Assembly (NCBI GenBank): GCA_947846985.1
Contig: CANTUZ010000001.1
Coordinates: 3,641,504-3,705,503 of the forward strand
Direction of reading: 5' to 3'
DNA length: 64,000 nt
DNA from: Fratercula arctica
Taxonomy: Eukaryota; Chordata; Aves; Charadriiformes; Alcidae
Each line of letters begins with the position of its first letter. Positions within the stretch are counted from its first letter, which is position 1. A model generated the notes under the pieces. The model had not been told where the DNA came from and made no database searches. It saw only the letters and a list, made by a program, of their open reading frames with translations. Of the stretch, positions 1 to 12,541 are shown piece by piece. The position numbers were made by a program, and so were the translations under genes.

Positions 1-1933
1 TCAGTCTGGATGTGAGAACGGCGATTCAATCTCTGCTTTGACCAAGGGCATCAGACCCCCTCAGGCTCTTCTGACACAGCAGCTTTTTTTTGCCAGCGCT
101 GTCCCTGGCTGCTCCAGCCTTTGAAGGGGATATCCTCCCCCTGCTCTACCAACTTAATTGCAGCAGATTTATTATTTTTTTTTACCCTTTCACAGCAGTT
201 AGAATTATAGTGTATTTGCCTCCAGATGAAATGAATGATATAAAGTACTAAGGAAATGTTTGAAGCTAATAAAAACAGCACAAACCCCTCCCAATTCCTC
301 TATCCTGCTGACTTCAAAATACACGCGTTGGCTCACATTGACCTAGGAATGACTGCTAGTACAGACAAATGTATGGGATATGCGATATTTCTGTGAATAG
401 CTGCTAAGATGCAAGCCAAACATCTTATGCTGGGAATCGCATTCATAAATCAGGAAAGGGGAACTGTGAACCCATTCTGATCCTAGCTCCTGGTCCTGGA
501 GGCAGGTCACCACAGACTCAAGGATGAGGTGGACCACTGTGTCCTTGCTTCTGAAATTCTTGAATTCTCTATTGATTCAAACATGATAAACATTTTGGCC
601 CAGATTGTGAGCTAACAGCATATTTTTCCCCAGAAGGAACAAACTGTAAGTTGTAATCTTAGATCTGAACATTCCTTATTAACCCATTTTTTTTATCCAT
701 GATAGCACTAATTGAAGTACACATTATTAACAGCATGCAGGAAAAAACAGGAAAAAACATATCTAGTGTATCAGGGCCATGTTTAAGCCAAAATTGCATG
801 TTTTTCTTACAAATGCTCTTGCGCAAATAGAAACTTGCCCAGAGGAGCCTGTTCTCTGAGTTATACAGGCAATCAGGCTGAAAAATCAAAATTATCCACT
901 CTGGTCTTATAACCTGTGAATCAGATTTGGTTTTATTAGTGTGACTGAGAAAGAATTCATATCTGGACAGCAAGCCTCACCACACTGTAAGCAGATATCT
1001 GTCCTGTTCTGCAGCCTGCTAGAGTGCTCCTCTTGGATGGGTAGGCAGAGACACGCTCTTCCAAGCAAAGTAGAGGTGGCCCGTCTGCTTTCAACCATTG
1101 CTTAATGTAGCTAATAAAGCGTTCACAAAAAATAGGGCAATGATTCAAAGGTGAAATTCTGTTGAAACCTCAGTTCCTGGCATTGCCAGGGAAGTCTGTG
1201 GACTAACAGTGGGTGTTTTCCAAGTATAACTTCCACAGGAACCCACCGTACTGCAAGGAACAGAGGAGAATAAGCTGTGACAGCAAGGACAAGTAGATCT
1301 GAAGAAGAGCACTACACAATGGGCTTGCTCTTGGCGTTAGGCACAGCATCTGGGATTTCAAGGAACTGAAGAGGCAGATGAGTCAGATGGGTCTGGGCCG
1401 TAAGGGTCAGTTATGCTCAACACCCCCATTCCTGGAAAGCCCATGGAGAAGCTTCTGGAGGGTCCTGCTGACCTCTTGGGGTGAAACTGGTATAAATGAG
1501 AGTAAAATTTGACCTGAATGTTTCTTAGATGTCTCTCCTTGTAATAAGGAAAATCAGGAATTAAAGCCAAGAATAATTAAACATTCTGAATCAAGTTCTG
1601 CAACAGTCTGGTTTCCAAATGCAAAAACATTGCCTCCACTTTGGCTCACAGAAGCAATTTGCATACTAGACCCTCAGGGCCACCGTTCAAGCTCCCTGCA
1701 ATACTTTTTTTCAGCTGGGAACTGCCTTTAAGTTTTTATCAGAGCTCAGCTATCTGCCTGTGTTATTTATATGCATACACATGCGTACCAGATCCTTGGT
1801 TAACTAATTTATACCCACTGAGGAATGTAAAGAGCAACATGCCACTATTTGTGCTTGGAGATTATTTTTTTTTTAACAAAGTTTGTCTCATTTTCAAAGC
1901 TGTGACATTGTTTTCAAATTAAGACTCTCTCTC

Positions 1934-1952
1934 TTTTTTTTTTTTTTTTTTT
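1934..1952. repeat. Poly-T tract
   Basis: An uninterrupted run of about 19 T after CTCTCTC. A similar run of about 18-19 T lies at 2300-2318. No element body was recognised next to either. Confidence 0.7.
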
Positions 1953-4948
1953 AGTGTATTTCAGGGAGGCTGATAATTTGGGTTCTGTTCTGCTTCATTG
2001 CTGGGTCAGACCCCAGGCTCAGAGCATGAAAGTCTTTATTTTGGGACATTCCCACGTGATCGTCTACTTGAAGGGGCTGACGTTAGTTGTCTCTTCAGTG
2101 ACCAAACCCGTGGGTTGGTTTTGAGGTCAAAGCTATGTGTGTGCAAGAGGCCTTCGTGGTAAGCCAACTCATATCAAAATCTCTGTTGGTTTGGGATCAA
2201 AGAAAATGGTGTTGTTTGTAATAACTTGGAGAAAAATCTGTGGACATTTGCTGGAAATGAGCTTGTGAGGGATACGAGGCTCCTGTATCTGACATACTCT
2301 TTTTTTTTTTTTTTTTTTGCTTGCTTCTAATTGATGCTGTAAGTGTTAATGGCTTGCTTTCTGCCAGCTGACCTTGATAAACTCATTAAAGTAGGCTGTG
2401 GGACGATAAAGCCATGTGTCTGGAATAGCTGAGTCAGGTCCTACAGCAGAAGGAGAGGCCTCTGTTTTGCCTTGGGTGGCTCTAAGAGCTGCTGAGGTGG
2501 TTGATGGTTGAAAGAACAGCAAGGGGGATCTGGAACCTCAATAATCACCTAAATGTTTCAGGGACTCTGCTACCAAGTGGCCAAGACCCCAAGGAAGGGG
2601 GCTACGCATCAAAAAGGCTGCTTCCCCCTACCGCTGATGGGCTGCTAAAGTTGTGTCCCCACCTGGAGCAGTGTGGACCAAGGACTGAGAACTTTGCTTG
2701 GGAGCCTACAGTAGCATCCCATGATGCCTGTACCCCTGGGAACACACATCCTCGGTGAATCGTCTCTTCAGCTTTCCAGATGACAAGTCTGGTTTAGGCA
2801 GACTCAGGCTCATGCCCAGCTTCAGCTCAGCTCATAAACTCCTGTTCAGCTGGGGAGAGATCCAGAATCAGCAGGGAGTGAAGAGGGAGCACTGTATTGT
2901 CTCCAACACAGCTGCACAGCCAGCAGAGAAGCCAAACTGAGTTCATTCTCCATGGGTAAAAGAAACCACAGGACTAGGGACAATCCTTGTGCAAAGGCGG
3001 GACTGTGAAAAAAACATTGGGCTTTCGCCCAGAGAAGGAAACATGTCATGTTTCAAGTGGTGATCTATTCAAGACTGAAATAAGGTACTCTTGATGGAAA
3101 CTTATGTTCTGCATAACACAAAGTTAAGCAGAGAACCCCTGTTTGCATTTGAAGAACAGCACCAATTTCCAGAGATAATATTCAGATTACTTCTTACTTA
3201 TTGTAAGCTTAATGGAAGGAATCTTTCCATATTCTGCTACTTCTCTTCTCATTCTGTATTTGTAAACACCAAGTCTTGGGGACAGATGTTCTTGACCACA
3301 TGCAGTTTCATAATCCTATCAAAGCCTTGGTGTCACTAAAAATTATAATCAGTTATTTACAGAGGACACAAACACTGGGAAAATGGCAAAGGATAAAGGG
3401 GAAAATTTGTAACATAAGAAAATGTAAAATCATATATACAGGATCAAAATTGAAAGGCACACTTACAAGATGAGGAAGATTATGGAAAACAGGAAGGATG
3501 GAAGAGACGTGGGAGGTTGTTGCTCAGATGAACGTAATCATCTGATGGCATCTCAGAATGAATAAGTGGGGAAACTTTGAGCTTTGTTCTGTTTCTATTC
3601 AACAACGACTGTCTCTGGAACGAGGTACTAATTTTCCGTGTCTATTTAACAAACAACAAAAAAAACAACCAAGCCTGGAAACACTCAGGTTATTGAACCA
3701 AGGGTAATTAATGAGTTGAAAAATTTGCCTCATAGCAAAAGTCATAAGGTGGTCAGACTGTGTAGCTGTCAAAGCTAGACATGTCTTGATTCTTACAGTA
3801 CTTAATACAGAAGCTGATTTAGGAGAATTTGAAGTCTTAGAGACAAAAGTAGAACAAGACCTAAAGGGTGGAGGTTGGATCTAGACAAACTGAGATTTAA
3901 AATAAAGACGTGCAACAAGTCATTGGAACAGCTTGGAACAGGGAATGTGGTTGAATTTCCATTGCTAGCAGTTCTCCAAATCACCACAGTACATTTTTCT
4001 CCATTTCAAGCACGAATTAACTGCCAGAAGCCTAATGGCCTCTTACGCAAGAAGTCAGACAAGACGATCACCATGGTCTCCTCTGATCTTACAGCCTATG
4101 ACTAATGCATCATGTGTTTGTTCTCTCATTGTCTCTGGGGGAGAAGGAGATGCAGTGGGCTGTTTTGTTTTGAAAGGATTATTGGGAGATTTTCATGTAC
4201 TGTACTTATTTTAGAGGAGGGAGGTCAGAAGTGTGTGTTGTAGTTGGAACGGAGAGTTGCAATGTTTGTGGGGGTTCTTGTTCTTGTGGGAGCTTGTCCC
4301 ATCCTGGCCCCTGAGAACGCTCTGTATTTTGTCTATTAGAACACTATTAGAAACTGTTGCAGTGCCAGAGGATTGAGATGTTCCCAAGTCCTGGAGCTGT
4401 GGATGATCCTTTGCCAACGCCAATGAACCCTTAAGGATTGGGGTTATGACACTGAGCTGTAGGAAACTACTGTGCACAGGAGAGGCCTTGCATGCTTCCA
4501 TGTCTGATGTAACTTGCTGTGGTGCTTTGGCCCCCATGGAAAGAAAACCCATTGCTGATTTGGAAGACCCGTGTTGCTCCTCTGCTCATCCACAGCCTTT
4601 CTTTCATAGAAAATGAGCGATGTACCGCCCAGCGATGCTTGCCGAGGGGATAGCGTTGGCCCTCTGAACTGTGTCAAAAGTTCAAAGATGAGCGTCAGGG
4701 CTTCTGAGTCACTTTTCAAATATTAAGATAGCTCCCAATATCACTTGCAATCAGCCAAAGACAACTATCTCCTTCTCGTGTATCCAAGCTGTGACTAATC
4801 AAAATTATTTTTAAGGGAAAAAATATTTATCCAGGACAACAGCTTTTATTATTTTATTTTTTAATCAAAAATGACATTGCTTTACAGTGTTTAATGAAGC
4901 ATGCGATATCAGCCTTGCTGCTTGTTTCTTCTGCAAGAAGAAACTACG

Positions 4949-5022
4949 CTATATATGTATATACCGTGTGTATATACAGACATATGTAGGTATATATATA
5001 CACACACTATACTATATACTAT
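4949..5022. repeat. TA/CA-rich simple repeat
   Basis: Degenerate run of TATATATA, GTATATAC and CACACACTATAC words, typical of an eroded dinucleotide microsatellite. Confidence 0.7.
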
Positions 5023-6216
5023 ATTCAATTCAGGAAACAGTGAAAAAAGGGAGGGGCAAAGTTTTGTAAATATACAGCCAATCTTTGCTATAGTGTTGCG
5101 CAAAACAATATCATGACTCCATATAACAGTATAATAGACCACTGAACGAAGGAGACAGTTGTTATTTTACATGTAAAGAGAAGAGGGACACATGCACAAA
5201 CGGAGTCAGGTGCCTCAGTCCTCTGAAGCAATAGGGACTTGGGTTTTTAAGAGCCTTTTTTATGTCCCACCACTATTAACTGGTCCAAAGTCACAGACAA
5301 AGGAATATAATCCCTGTTCGTTCATCCCAGCCTGTAAACAATACCTCCTGGACTATTTTGGTTAATAAGACCTCAACTCTGTCTTATGGAGGCTTTGTAA
5401 TTTATCCAAACCAGAGCACAAAAGCTAGGAAGCCTGAATTTGAAAATAAGTTTGTGTTCTTATTTTAGATTTCAGCTTCTTATTTTGGTTGGCCAACAGT
5501 AAAAATAGATAAGCAGTGAGCATCATTGGCAGCATTTGCAATTCAAGGCATAGGGTTTAATCTGCAACCTCTTGCTGAACAATCCAACCCTCAAAGCTTT
5601 GATGAACAGGCAGAAGTTACCCACCAGGTTAAGCACTGGTTCACTATTTCTGTAACAATATCATCATTTTCCTCCAGGCACTATTCATACATACAATAAG
5701 ACTTTCTCTGAAAATCTTGCACCTTGTGTTAGGAATATAGAGGCTGAGAACACAGGGTGAAATTAATTGTTCAGTAAAAGGAGCAGAAATCAGGATTAGA
5801 ACTTTTGAGCTTTATCATTGTGAAACTGCTCAAGAAGAGGAAATCCTGTTCCCTTCAATTCAACGGCAAAGTACCAACCTCTTCCTGGAGGTTGCACATT
5901 TTGACAAACTCATTCTTGACAGGTGCTTTTACCCTCCTCACCAGCACCCTTCCGCTCTCAAAGCAAGGGTTTTTCTAGGAATGATCAATAAGAAAGTGCA
6001 GGTTCTCACTTATATTTGGCAACTTGTTAAGATGTTGGTTTGGGGTCAAACCCTGTGGGATCTCTGGTATGTCCCAATCCTGCTGCAGCCAACAGCACTT
6101 GGGGTGCTGAGCTCTATTTTGTGGGGGTTTGAGGGTGCCCAGCTGTTCATGATTTTGCAGTTTTGAGGAAGGAGGTCAGATCAGAGAACTGATCTTGGCA
6201 AAACTGAGCGGAAAGC

Positions 6217-6386
6217 ATAGAATCATAGAATGGTTAGAGTTGGAAGGGACTTTAAAGATCTAGTCCGACACCCTGCCATGGGCAGGGACTACCTCCACCA
6301 GACCAGGTTGCTCCAATTCCCGTCCAGCGTGGCCTTGAACACCTCCAGGGATGGGGTGTCCACAACTTCTCTGGGCAACCTGTTCT
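6217..6386 (-). mobile_element. CR1 LINE fragment, 3' end
   Basis: Begins with the inverted CR1 terminus ATAGAATCATAGAATGG and continues through the familiar GTTGGAAGGGACTTTAAAG and AGGGATGGGGTGTCCACAAC regions, so a 5'-truncated CR1 lies on the minus strand. About 170 bp remain and no coding capacity. Confidence 0.92.
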
Positions 6387-6419
6387 AAAAATCAAAACCA
6401 GATCCAAGCTCAGAGAGTA

Positions 6420-6586
6420 ATAGAATGAATCATAGAGTGGTTCAGGTTGGAAGGGACCTTAAAGACCATTCAATTCCAACCCCCTGCCCTGGGCAGGGAC
6501 ACCTTCCACCAGACCAGGTTGCTCCAAGCCCCATCCGACCTGTCCTTGAACACCTCCAGGGATGGGGCAGCCGCAGCTTGCCTGTG
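6420..6586 (-). mobile_element. CR1 LINE fragment, second copy
   Basis: A second minus-strand CR1 3' end, starting ATAGAATGAATCATAGAGTGG and followed by TTGGAAGGGACCTTAAAGAC and GGGCAGGGACACCTTCCACC. It lies only about 34 bp from the preceding copy, in the same orientation, and differs from it in sequence, so it is a separate insertion or subfamily rather than a simple duplication. Confidence 0.92.
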
Positions 6587-6641
6587 CATCACATCCTCTT
6601 GTTCAGCTAGATGGGGTGCTTAAAGCATCACATCCTCTTGT
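6586..6641. repeat. 17-bp direct repeat, 39-bp period
   Basis: GCATCACATCCTCTTGT occurs at 6586-6602 and again at 6625-6641. It adjoins the end of the CR1 at 6420-6586 and is probably a small local duplication. Confidence 0.75.
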
Positions 6642-6741
6642 GCAATTCAGACCTAGGTAAGTCCTTCCCAAGATCCATTATGAGTTTTTTGCAGCAATAG
6701 TGCTTTTTAAATCTCCTGTCTTTTGCAATGCCCTTTTACAG

Positions 6742-6802
6742 ATGTGTTACGAGATTGATCCTGACACGGACTGGTGTGCACTCCCTGATGGTGCCAAGAA
6801 CC
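6742..6802 (+). other. Exon-like segment, gene unknown
   Basis: A 61-nt segment bounded by a good acceptor (CCCTTTTACAG) and a consensus donor (GTAAGTG). Frame 0 is open and reads MCYEIDPDTDWCALPDGAKN, which looks protein-like, with two cysteines and acidic residues. I do not recognise the family. A second frame is also open, and no neighbouring exon is secure. It could be an exon of an uncharacterised plus-strand gene, a non-coding RNA exon or chance. Confidence 0.22.
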
Positions 6803-9800
6803 GTAAGTGTTTTTCATGTCCTTTCTCCTAGCGCACTCCTGTGTTTCTGACTCAGGTTTATTCAGCACGCTGTCAGACCTGGAGTGCTGTCAGACTTGTT
6901 TATTGCTTTTACGCCCTTCCAGGCCTTTTATAGGAAATCACAGAAAGCCGCTATTTCACCATGTACACCTCTCGTATCAACAAACCTCTGAGTAACACAG
7001 CCCTCCTTTCTCTGCGCGATAATTTGTCATATAAAATTTCACATGGCTTACTCACATTTCTGAAGAAAACTGGTTTTACCTGCACATATGAAGCAGAACC
7101 AGAAAAACTGACGCATTTTTGTAATATGTCCTACACTCAGATTTGATCATTTGCATGTCATTTCTCAATTTTGTGAATGCGGAGAGTAAAAAAAAAAAAA
7201 GGAGATTTAAAAAGGAAAAGTTCTTAAAATGTCTCTTTTAGATTTTCCTGCTAGTCAAGAATCACTGTGTTTGGGGTAAATGCTTCTGAGCAATGTCAAT
7301 AATCACATCGGTTGTGCAAGCCTTTAGAGTGTTGCTCCTTCTTGAAAGAGACAGTGTTGAGGCGTAAAGATTTCTTTTTCAAGGGGGTTGCAGGACTTTT
7401 CCCCAGACTTACAGCAAGATTTGTGCAGCCCCCCCCCATCTAAAATGGAAAGGCACTCCTCAAGCCCTGTGTGACCCCTCCTGTCACTGTCAGGAATGAC
7501 CTTTGAAAAGTGGGTTTGAAGAAGGGTGGCTCAGAGGTTTGGCAGCACATCTCTGCTGACCTTTACCAAAATCACTGCTCGCTGCTGAGCTGCCGTCGCT
7601 CTGGATGGTCCTGCTCTCAGCCTACCTCGGCTCCCCAGCGAAATGCTCGTGCTTAAATCTCTCTTCGTGCCAAAGCGGAGCTGTGCTCTTGCACATTAAG
7701 AACGTGCACAAGTACCAGAGCTGAGCTGACAAGCCGTAACTTCTTAACCACCCACTTGACTATGTATAACTGTTTGCCTAAGGGCTTTCTTTTACTTTTC
7801 GACCCCCCGTGCTGGTAGTATTTATACACATATTTAACTTTATGTATACAAGTGTCTGATGTCAATTAGCCCACTCTGATAAATGAAGCATAGCGCATAT
7901 GTCAATGTTTGCAAGAAGGAAGCTTTGATCCTGTTTATATCTTTCCTATCACTAAAGGAAAATAATCTATGGTCTGTAAATCCAGTCTCTATGAAAAACT
8001 CGTCTTATCACATCATTTTGTTATTGGCCAACGATATTACTGCCGCTGTGGGACATGAACACTGCTGGAGGACACTGTCTGGGGGCTTGAGCCAGCCAGT
8101 CCTAGGTAAAGTTCCTTCCACAACCTTTAAATAATGGATCAAAAATGTCCAGAGTGAGGGAGAAGTGTACAGAGTTCAGACATTGGGGGAAATTTTGCCA
8201 CATTCAAATCAAAACCCTTGCCCTTACTGATGCCAGAATTTTACCACTGGCATTTGGCTTTGAGCTTGTTAGAAAAAATGCATGCCAAGTTGCCAACTTC
8301 TAGTATAAAGTTAGCGTGGCATCAGGCTTAAAAATGAGGTGGAATAGGGGCTATATTTCTGTTGAACAACACTGAAGTGTAGGGTGCTGTTCCCAGAAGT
8401 GTCTGGGATTACTAACCCAAGAAGAACCATTCACCTCAAACTGTGCAAATGGTCACTCATTGTCTGACGAGACTGATCTGTCCCATCCCGCTCCTGTTGG
8501 AGAGGCTCATTTAGCATAACACTATGGAGGACAGAGAGAGAAGAGGATCTCTGTATTTAACCCCTGGTTTGGCGTTTTGATGAATGGGTAGTCAAGGTTT
8601 TAATTTCTTTTCCATACGCACAGGAAGAAATCCTTGCTGCCTTCAAAGACTAATTCTATGAATTGCATTGACTATTATGTGCTGTACTCATTTATCCATT
8701 CAACTTCATTGTAACAGTATGGTAGAAGGTGATCTTCAGTTAATTTTTTTTTAATTTATGCTACCTTGAAACACAAATGCATTTGATTTCATCCCACTAA
8801 TTAACTAACTCCCGCTTGTTCAAAACCAGACCATAACTATTCTTACTGTTATAAATTTTCATTTTGATGGAGGACGTACGTGGAATTTGCCTCCTGACAC
8901 AGTTTGAAGAAGCTCACCATGATTTATAATCACATAAGATTCTGGAGAATGTGCAATTTTTATTTCTACATTATCCTGTCCTCAAACCTTCCGCCTACTC
9001 ATCATCTTCTTGCTGAAACATCTGGTCTTTAGACAACCAGAAAGTGTACTGAATTATAAACTGTGAGGTTGCTCTTCAACCTCGCACATTATCACTCAAT
9101 AGCAGATATCAGAGACGCTTTACTTCTAATAAACATCATATGCATTGCAATGGCTTTGGAGATCTTTTCCCTTTGCTAGTGAGCAGGAGATACCCAGCTG
9201 CACTATCAAAACTGCAAATACTTGAGACTAAATTGCACAAGATGTGCTTTCTATTTGAACCATACTGGGGGGATTTGCCAGATTAAATATAGATGTATGT
9301 GATGTAGATGTTTGCGTTTGGGACCTCTTTTTTGCCAGTGGAGAGAAAAAGGCACTGTTAGAGACTGATTGTAGAAGACTCTGACCCAGCAACTGACCTA
9401 GATTCCATACGATCTTACAGACATACAAGTTGGGAAGATCCTGAAGAGGTCACCTGTGTCCCCACTCAGTCTCTTGGGGTGGATCAAGCACTTCTGGACC
9501 TTCCTTAGCAATTGTTTGTCTGAGCTGTTTATAACAAAAGGAAAAGACCAGGTACTATGTTGACTTCAATAGAAAAGACAAGCACAGATGCCTTAATCGT
9601 ACACTAATTGATGAAGCGTTAATGGTTGGATCTGACACTTTTTGTTTCAGCTTCTGAAAAGTTATGTACCTGCTTTAAGTTACTGTTCTACTATTGGCCA
9701 TGGAGAGAGAAAAGAATCTCTGAAGAACATCCTTCCTGCCCGAAAATACGTAACATCACTTCTTGGTGATATGACTCTTCCTGAAGTGCCTCTGTCTCTC

Positions 9801-12216
9801 TGTTGGCTATAGACCAACACCATCTGCCCAGTTTTAAGTGTGATGGAGTGAGATGGGATGAACCTGACCATCATCAGGCCAGGACTCAGAGCCCTGATCT
9901 GAAAAATCATGTTTGTGAGGTGACCTTGAAAGTATTCAGATTCCAGACCAAACTGGGGCCAGGTTAAAAAAAAAAAAAAAAAAAAAAAAGATAAAGTAGC
10001 CTCTACCCCTCTACAAAAATGAAGACTCAATAAGTCTTTAAAATGTGTTTCTGAAAAATGTGAGCCATAGAGCTTAGGTGGAAAAGATTCAGCTATATAT
10101 AACAAAAATATCTGCCAGTGACAATCTGAACTCCTTAAATGCTTAATTTGATTTAAAGGTGACATGAAAATTATGACAAGGCTGAAACCAAACAGGAAGA
10201 GCTAAATGACCAGAAGACCATCGGTCTTCTCTCCCAACTGCTGTTATTATCCTTCCATCAGGGCCTGATGGATAAAGTACATCTTAAAAATTCAGCACTC
10301 CCCTCTGATGGCAATAAGGAAAAGTGTTTCTGTCATTTGCAGTTGACACCAGGATATTTTCTAGGTGCTCAAGATTTTAAGTTCTGCTATTGTCATATCA
10401 CAACCTTTAATGGGCATTTAAAGGGACTACTTGGGTAACTTGAATTCTCTACATTTGAAAAGCATTTTGAGTTCTGGTAAAAAAAATTAAATTGGGGGAA
10501 AAAAAAAAAACCCAAACAACAAAAACATTTTTCTACACAGTGAAGTGAAAGGCTTTTCCTAGGCATTGTTGTACTTCTTTTCTCAGTCCCAGTGCTGTAA
10601 ATTCCCCATTCTGATTCTTTCAGTGCTCCCAGGTCAAGCCACCTCTCTTTTTTACAGGATTTCTCAATAATAGAGGTGTACATACAGTCCAAAACCTCAA
10701 AGTTAATGCCACCAGATTTGCAAAGTGCATAAGAAAGTAGGAAAGTAAATATTGTGGAAAGGAATAAGAGGACAACCATTACATAAATAAGGGAATTACT
10801 TAAGTGTCTAAGACAGGATTTCAGATGACTCTTTGTTAATCATTACATCATTATGAAATTTCTATATGTCATTAACAGTCTCCCTTTATAATCTGCATAT
10901 TTTTCTAATATAAGATTCCTTTGATGATAGTCCATTTTATTACTCTTGGTGATGTTTCTAATTACCAGTGTCAGTGCATCGTTACTTTTGCTGTTATTGC
11001 ACTCATTAATGATCTATGAAGTTTTTTCCTTTTTGATGTTTTTCCCAGCTCAACACATCATGAAACAGGCATCGCTTTGCTGTAATGGGAAGTATTATTT
11101 TGAGAATCAAACTAATTTTCCCAATAACTTTTTTTTCTGATATTTTCTCGTTTTCTGTCGAAGCTCGAACACATGTTTCTAATCTCTCCTGGTGTCAGAA
11201 TGCTGTCTACATGTTCTGGAAACTCTGAGAGCTGAACCGCACTTTTTCCAATAGCAATGATGCAATGATTTATACTGGATCCTTTTAAGACTGATTCTTC
11301 ATGCTTTTGATGTGCTCAACCAGTTGTACTTATGCTTTATCTGGGCTTATGTGGGTCCCAGGTCTCCTTCCAATCTCAAGTAATGCTGTAGAAGCAAAGG
11401 AAGTATTTCAAGTGTAAAATGGCACGTCTTGAGACTGCAATCCCCAAACTAGAACATAATAAATATGAAGTCATTCAGCAAAATATCGAAGACATATCTG
11501 CTAAGAGTCAAAACTGGGAACAAACATTTCTAAACACAGACAATAGGTCAAATATACAGAAGAGATTATAAGGAAAAACAAATAGGTTTTTTTTACATTG
11601 TTTATAAGACAAGAAATGCCAAATGCAATGTTTCGGACAACTTCTTTAAGAAAGAAGCACAAACCAAGTTTGGAAGCACAGATCCGCTCTCAGTTTAGTC
11701 TTTGAAATACGGATCAAAGTTGCCTGCACCACAGAGGCATCAGTCAGCTCTGCTCTGTTTCTGCTTCTTGAAGTCATCTGCTTTGTATTTTATCAGGACT
11801 ACTGCAAAATTGCTTTCAGCTATAAATTTACAGTGACTTTTTTTCAGAAAATGAAAGACATGAGTGGCAGCTTATTAACAAACGAAGAGTTTGTGGGGCC
11901 GGCTAATGCATTGTGTGCTACTCTGAAGGGTGACTGCCTCTGTAGAGGTGGTGGAGCTATGGTTGGTGAAGATTAAACCCATCATACATATTGCTGGTTC
12001 AGTTACCAAACAAGAAACTAAACTGGTAGGTTGGATCAACCTGAAATGAAATTTTCAAACCATTTTCCATTGGGATGGTTAAATAAAACAATTGGGTTGA
12101 GCTGTACAATTTGATGTATTTGGACCAAAAATCAGCAGAAACCAAGGCTAGGTTTATGTGCCGTTCATGAAATGAAGGATCAGAAACAGCTCAATATCAG
12201 TCCCAGGGAAAAGGAG
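6803..12216. other. Intergenic, no gene recognised
   Basis: No supported gene. It includes a poly-A run at 9966-9989, which makes the phenylalanine stretch of the 161-codon minus-strand open frame at 9680-10165 a composition artefact. The rest is unique AT-rich sequence. Confidence 0.55.
9966..9989. repeat. Poly-A tract
   Basis: An uninterrupted run of about 24 A. No retrotransposed gene body is recognisable on its 5' side. Confidence 0.75.
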
Positions 12217-12541
12217 TCATAGAATCATAGAATCGGTTTGGTTGGAAGAGATCTTTAAAATCATCAAGTCCAACCATTAACCCATCACTACCAAGTCCAC
12301 CACTAAACCATGTCCCTCAGCACTACCTCTACAGGTCTTTTAAATACTTCAGGGATGGTGATTCACCCACTTCCCTGGGCAGCCTGTTCCAATGCTTGAC
12401 AACCTTTTTGGTGAAGAAACTTTTCCTAATATCCAATCTAAACCTCCCCTGGTGCAACTTGAGGCCATTTCCTCTTGTCCTATTGCCTGTTCTTTGGAAG
12501 AAGAGACCGACCCCCACCTCATTAAAACCTCCTTTCAAGTT
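12217..12541 (-). mobile_element. CR1 LINE fragment
   Basis: About 325 bp of minus-strand CR1, starting TCATAGAATCATAGAATCGG and containing the CCACTAAACCATGTCCCTCA and CCCTGGGCAGCCTGTTCCAA blocks. It belongs to the same subfamily as the copies at 20255, 39130 and 59868. Open frames here are remnants of the element. Confidence 0.95.

Larger units (their letters stand above)
1..6216. other. Intergenic, no gene recognised
   Basis: All open frames are short (under about 115 codons) and lack family signatures or paired splice sites. The stretch contains T homopolymers at about 1934-1952 and 2300-2318 and an AT-rich TATA/CACA tract at 4949-5022. Nothing else is supported. Confidence 0.6.

Noticed and set aside
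9680..10165. 161-codon minus-strand frame
   Set aside because: Length depends on a poly-A tract that encodes poly-phenylalanine; no family features.
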